Positions 5,080-7,483 of a stretch of 7,483 bases of DNA are shown here, in pieces. Source of the stretch: Pseudomonadota bacterium (GTDB taxonomy: Bacteria; Pseudomonadota; Alphaproteobacteria; Rhizobiales; Beijerinckiaceae); contig JAGWRL010000321.1 of NCBI GenBank assembly GCA_028876585.1, positions 1 to 7,483 of the forward strand, given 5' to 3'. The position numbers and the translations under genes are program-made. The notes below the pieces were generated by a model. That model saw nothing but the letters and a program-made list of their open reading frames with translations, was not told the origin of the DNA and did no database searches. Within the stretch, counting starts at the first letter, position 1, and the number at the start of each line of letters is the position of its first letter.

Positions 5080-6297
5080 CTAAAGGCCCAGTCCGCGCAG
5101 CAGCCTCGGCGCCGTCGCCACGTCGCCGCCGGCTTCCGCGATCAGCGCCCGCTTGAGCGGGCCGGCGCGGTCGACCACGCGCAGACCGAGATCGCGCAAC
5201 GCCCGCAAAGCGGCGGAATCGTTGGAGAACAGCCGGTTCATCGCGTCCATGCCGAGGCCGGACGTCACCGCGTCGAAGCGGCGGCGGCGCTGGTATTCGG
5301 CCAAAGGCTCGCGCGCGCCGGGATCGAGCCCGAGGCGCAGCCGCTCGACCAGAACTTCCGCCAGCGCCGCAACGTCGCGCAGGCCGAGGTTGAGCCCCTG
5401 CCCGGCGAGCGGATGCACGAGATGGGCGGCGTCGCCGACCAGCGCCAGCCGCTCGGCGACATAATCGCGCGCGAAGCGGAATTCGAGCGGAAACGCGCGC
5501 GCCGCGCCGAGGCGACGCAGCTTGCCGAGAGCCGGCGAGAACCGCCGCTCCAACTCGGCGATGAACTCATCCTGCGGCAGCGCGCACAGCCGCTCGGCCT
5601 CGCGCGGCGGCTCGTTCCAGACGATGCTGGAGCAGCGGCCGCGCAACGGCAGCATGGCGAACGGCCCGGCGGGCAGGAAATGCTGCTCGGCGCGGCCCCC
5701 ATGCTCCCGCTCGTGCGCGATGGTGGCGACGATGCCGCATTGGCCGGTCGGCCAGCCCGAAGTCGCGATTTCCGCCAGCGCGCGCAATTTCGAGCGCGCC
5801 CCATCGGCGCCGACGACCAGCCGGGCGCGCAGCCCGCGCCCGTCGGCGAGCTTAAGCTGCGCGACGAACGGCCCGGCGGCGAAATCCGCGACTGCGCCGT
5901 CGATGCGCACGACGCCGGCCGCCTCGGCGGCTTGCGCCAGCGCCGCCGCCACATCGTCGTTATAGGCCATATGCGCCAGCGGCGCGTCCTCGGGCGCGTG
6001 GAAGCGCAATTGCTCGAGCCGCACCGCGTCCCGCGGCGTCCCGTCGAAGATCGCCATTTCGACGATCGGCTGCGCCTGCGGCTGCAACGCCTCCCACGCC
6101 CCGACGCGCTCGATCAGCGCCCGCGACCCCGGGCTCAGCGCCACGGTGCGCAGCCGGTCCGGCGTCGCGGGCGCGGCGGGCGCGATCAGCGCGAGCTTGA
6201 GCCGCGCCTCGCGCTTCAACGCCGCGGCGAGCGCGAGGCCGGCGGCGCCGGCGCCGACGATGGCGATGTCGTAAACGGGGTGGGTTGCGTCGGGCAT
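5080..6297 (-). CDS. UbiH/UbiF/COQ6-family FAD-dependent hydroxylase (ubiquinone biosynthesis)
   Basis: The 405-residue protein belongs to the class A flavoprotein monooxygenases that hydroxylate the polyprenyl-benzene ring in ubiquinone synthesis using O2 and FAD. Visible motifs are the N-terminal Rossmann dinucleotide motif IVGAGAAGLALAAAL (13-27), the DG motif VVGADGARSKLR (161-172), and the GD motif ALVGDAAHLVHP (285-296) leading into the family signature HPLAGQGLNLGLRD (295-308). Length is normal for the family. Which ring position it acts on (C1, C5 or C6; UbiH, UbiF or alphaproteobacterial UbiL type) cannot be decided from motifs, so no symbol is given. The ATG at 6297 precedes MPDATHPVYDIAIVGAG; no clear Shine-Dalgarno is present, and an in-frame GTG at 6306 and TTG at 6333 would add 3 or 12 residues. 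It is divergent from the EF-G-like gene across about 150 bases and is followed by the lexA promoter. Confidence 0.92.
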   Translation of the reverse strand: MPDATHPVYDIAIVGAGAAGLALAAALKREARLKLALIAPAAPATPDRLRTVALSPGSRALIERVGAWEALQPQAQPIVEMAIFDGTPRDAVRLEQLRFHAPEDAPLAHMAYNDDVAAALAQAAEAAGVVRIDGAVADFAAGPFVAQLKLADGRGLRARLVVGADGARSKLRALAEIATSGWPTGQCGIVATIAHEREHGGRAEQHFLPAGPFAMLPLRGRCSSIVWNEPPREAERLCALPQDEFIAELERRFSPALGKLRRLGAARAFPLEFRFARDYVAERLALVGDAAHLVHPLAGQGLNLGLRDVAALAEVLVERLRLGLDPGAREPLAEYQRRRRFDAVTSGLGMDAMNRLFSNDSAALRALRDLGLRVVDRAGPLKRALIAEAGGDVATAPRLLRGLGL

Positions 6298-6421
6298 GGC
6301 CGCCACATTGCGGCGGCGCGGCGGCCAGCGCAAGTCGGCGGCCTGTCATGCGATTGTCGCCTTGCGCGCCGGCTCAACCTGCGCCAGCATGGGGCGACGG
6401 CGCCCGCCGAGCCGAGACGCG

Positions 6422-6439
6422 CCGAATAAGCGTATTCGG
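6422..6439. repeat. Perfect dyad CCGAATA-N4-TATTCGG at the EF-G-like gene start
   Basis: CCGAATA (6422-6428) and TATTCGG (6433-6439) are exact inverted arms around AGCG. The right arm shares its last two bases with the Shine-Dalgarno GGGAGG (6438-6443). It sits in the 151-base divergent gap and stands out as A+T-containing sequence in a very G+C-rich stretch. It could be a repressor operator or an RNA hairpin next to the ribosome binding site. Confidence 0.45.
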
Positions 6440-6443
6440 GAGG
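6438..6443 (+). promoter_or_regulatory. Shine-Dalgarno that fixes the GTG start of the EF-G-like gene
   Basis: GGGAGG ends five bases before the GTG at 6449. No ATG with comparable spacing exists, and the conserved P-loop follows 21 codons later, so the GTG start is preferred. Confidence 0.8.
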
Positions 6444-6448
6444 CAGCC

Positions 6449-7483
6449 GTGGTTGACAGTTCGCCGCATGGGGAAATTCGCATCGCCGGACCCCGGCTCA
6501 TCGCCATCGTCGGTCCATTCCAGAGCGGCAAGACCAGTCTGCTGGAGAGCCTCTTGGCGCGCGGCGGCGGCGTGGCGCGGCAAGGCGGGGTGCGCGAGGG
6601 CACCAGCGTCGGCGATTCCTGCAACGAGGCGCGCGCGCATCAGATGAGCGTCGAGCCCAATGTCGCGCATGTCGATTACATGGGCGACCGGCTGACCTTC
6701 ATCGATTGTCCCGGCTCGGTCGAGTTCTCCCATGCCGCGCGCGCCGTGCTGCCGGCGTGCGACGCGGCGGTGGTGGTGTGCGAGGCGGATGCGCGCAAGG
6801 TGCAGCCGCTGCGGATGATTCTGCGCGAGCTGGAAGAGCTGAAGATTCCGCGCTTCCTGTTCCTCAACAAGGTCGATCTCGCCGGCGGGGGCGTGCGCGA
6901 GGCGCTGGAGATGTTGCAGCCGGCCTCGCGCACGCCGCTGCTGCTGCGCCAGATCCCGCTGTGGGAGAAAGGCGTCGCCACCGGCTTCGTCGATCTCGCG
7001 CTGGAGCGCGCCTTCATCTATCGCGAATCCGCGCCTTCGGAAGTGGTCGAGATACCCGCCGGCGCCGACGCCGACGAGAAGCGCGCCCGCTATTCCATGC
7101 TCGAGCGGCTCGCCGATTACGACGACGAACTGATGGAGCAATTGCTCAACGACATCGAGCCGCCGCGCGACCGGGTGTTCGACGATCTCGCGCGCGAATT
7201 GCGCGAGGGCCATGTCGCGCCGCTGCTGATGGGCTCGGCGACGCAGGGCCACGGCGTCACCCGCCTGTTGAAGGCGCTGCGGCACGAAGCGCCCGGCGTC
7301 GCCTCGACGCGCGCCCGGCTCGGCGTGCCCGCCGACGGGCCGCCGCTGGCCGAGATCGTGCGCACGATCCACACCGCCCATGGCGGCAAATTGTCGCTGG
7401 CGCGGGTTTTGCGCGGCGCCTTCCCCGACGGGGCGACAGTGACGAGCCAGAGCGGGACGGAGGCGCGCATCGCCGGTTTGCAG
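6449..7483 (+). CDS. Elongation factor G-like translational GTPase, N-terminal part (runs off right edge)
   Basis: These 345 codons encode the G domain and the start of domain II of an EF-G-like protein. The rest lies beyond the window; family members are usually about 650-700 residues. Motifs: P-loop GPFQSGKT (22-29), G3 DCPGS (86-90), G4 NKVD (140-143) and a G5-like GSAT (262-265). The segment PRFLFLNKVD and the LLLRQIPLW stretch (165-172) match EF-G order, with the EF-G G' insert region at about 155-255, then domain II from about 300. It differs from housekeeping EF-G: Ser90 replaces the catalytic histidine of DTPGH, and the switch I sequence ARAHQMSVEPNV (61-72) replaces the usual ERGITI block. 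It is therefore an EF-G paralogue, not fusA itself. I recall this subgroup from Rhizobiales genomes; its role is uncertain, perhaps a translation or ribosome-associated GTPase with altered hydrolysis. The gene has a strong Shine-Dalgarno and is divergent from the Ubi hydroxylase. Confidence 0.88.
   Translation, partial: MVDSSPHGEIRIAGPRLIAIVGPFQSGKTSLLESLLARGGGVARQGGVREGTSVGDSCNEARAHQMSVEPNVAHVDYMGDRLTFIDCPGSVEFSHAARAVLPACDAAVVVCEADARKVQPLRMILRELEELKIPRFLFLNKVDLAGGGVREALEMLQPASRTPLLLRQIPLWEKGVATGFVDLALERAFIYRESAPSEVVEIPAGADADEKRARYSMLERLADYDDELMEQLLNDIEPPRDRVFDDLARELREGHVAPLLMGSATQGHGVTRLLKALRHEAPGVASTRARLGVPADGPPLAEIVRTIHTAHGGKLSLARVLRGAFPDGATVTSQSGTEARIAGLQ

Noticed and set aside
5413..6429. 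Plus-strand open frame of 338 codons opposite the Ubi hydroxylase
   Set aside because: The opposite strand carries all three FAD monooxygenase motifs. The plus frame is Arg/Gln-rich and has no recognisable domain.
6374..7381. Minus-strand open frame of 335 codons opposite the EF-G-like gene
   Set aside because: It is a His/Gln/Arg-rich shadow. The plus strand has the P-loop, DCPG and NKVD motifs and a strong Shine-Dalgarno.
1..7483. Mobile element, CRISPR array, toxin-antitoxin or defence system
   Set aside because: No transposase or integrase motifs, regularly spaced repeats, target-site duplications or toxin-like small gene pairs were seen. The genes are housekeeping or envelope types with uniform composition.

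Overview
The window is about two thirds G+C and encodes an ordinary alphaproteobacterial chromosome segment. Its gene set points to the Hyphomicrobiales (Rhizobiales), possibly the Methylocystaceae/Beijerinckiaceae side. The main pointers are a DUF1849/EipB periplasmic protein, a LexA controlled by a GTTC-N7-GTTC box, an alphaproteobacterial-style scpA-scpB pair, and an EF-G-like GTPase of a type I recall from Rhizobiales genomes. The order-level placement is inference from gene content. No phage, IS element, CRISPR array, tRNA or rRNA was seen.

Layout, left to right. Seven genes lie on the minus strand: the 5' end of a secreted Pro/Ala-rich protein (1-205), a fatty acid hydroxylase/sterol desaturase family membrane enzyme (349-1368), an EipB/DUF1849 envelope protein (1437-2267), scpB (2340-3032), scpA (3041-3877), lexA (4238-4945) and a UbiH/UbiF-type FAD hydroxylase (5080-6297). 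Divergent from these, on the plus strand, an EF-G-like translational GTPase starts at a GTG at 6449 and runs off the right edge. The plus-strand gene and the first minus-strand gene are both cut by the window ends.

How the genes relate. scpA and scpB are tightly coupled and supply the two non-SMC subunits of the condensin-like SMC-ScpAB complex. eipB and the hydroxylase follow in the same direction with gaps of about 70 bases, each with its own Shine-Dalgarno. They could be co-transcribed with scpAB or separately expressed. lexA has its own promoter with a perfect SOS box inside the -35/-10 spacer, so it should autoregulate. The Ubi hydroxylase acts in ubiquinone synthesis and shows no evident functional link to lexA.

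The only long stretch without a gene is 3878-4237. Its left part is relatively A+T-rich and carries a CtrA-like site. Its right part holds two adjacent hairpins, and the longer one folds better as plus-strand RNA. This is the least explained sequence in the window. A second notable point is that the EF-G-like GTPase has a serine where translational GTPases normally carry the catalytic histidine. Nothing here amounts to a clearly new multi-gene system.
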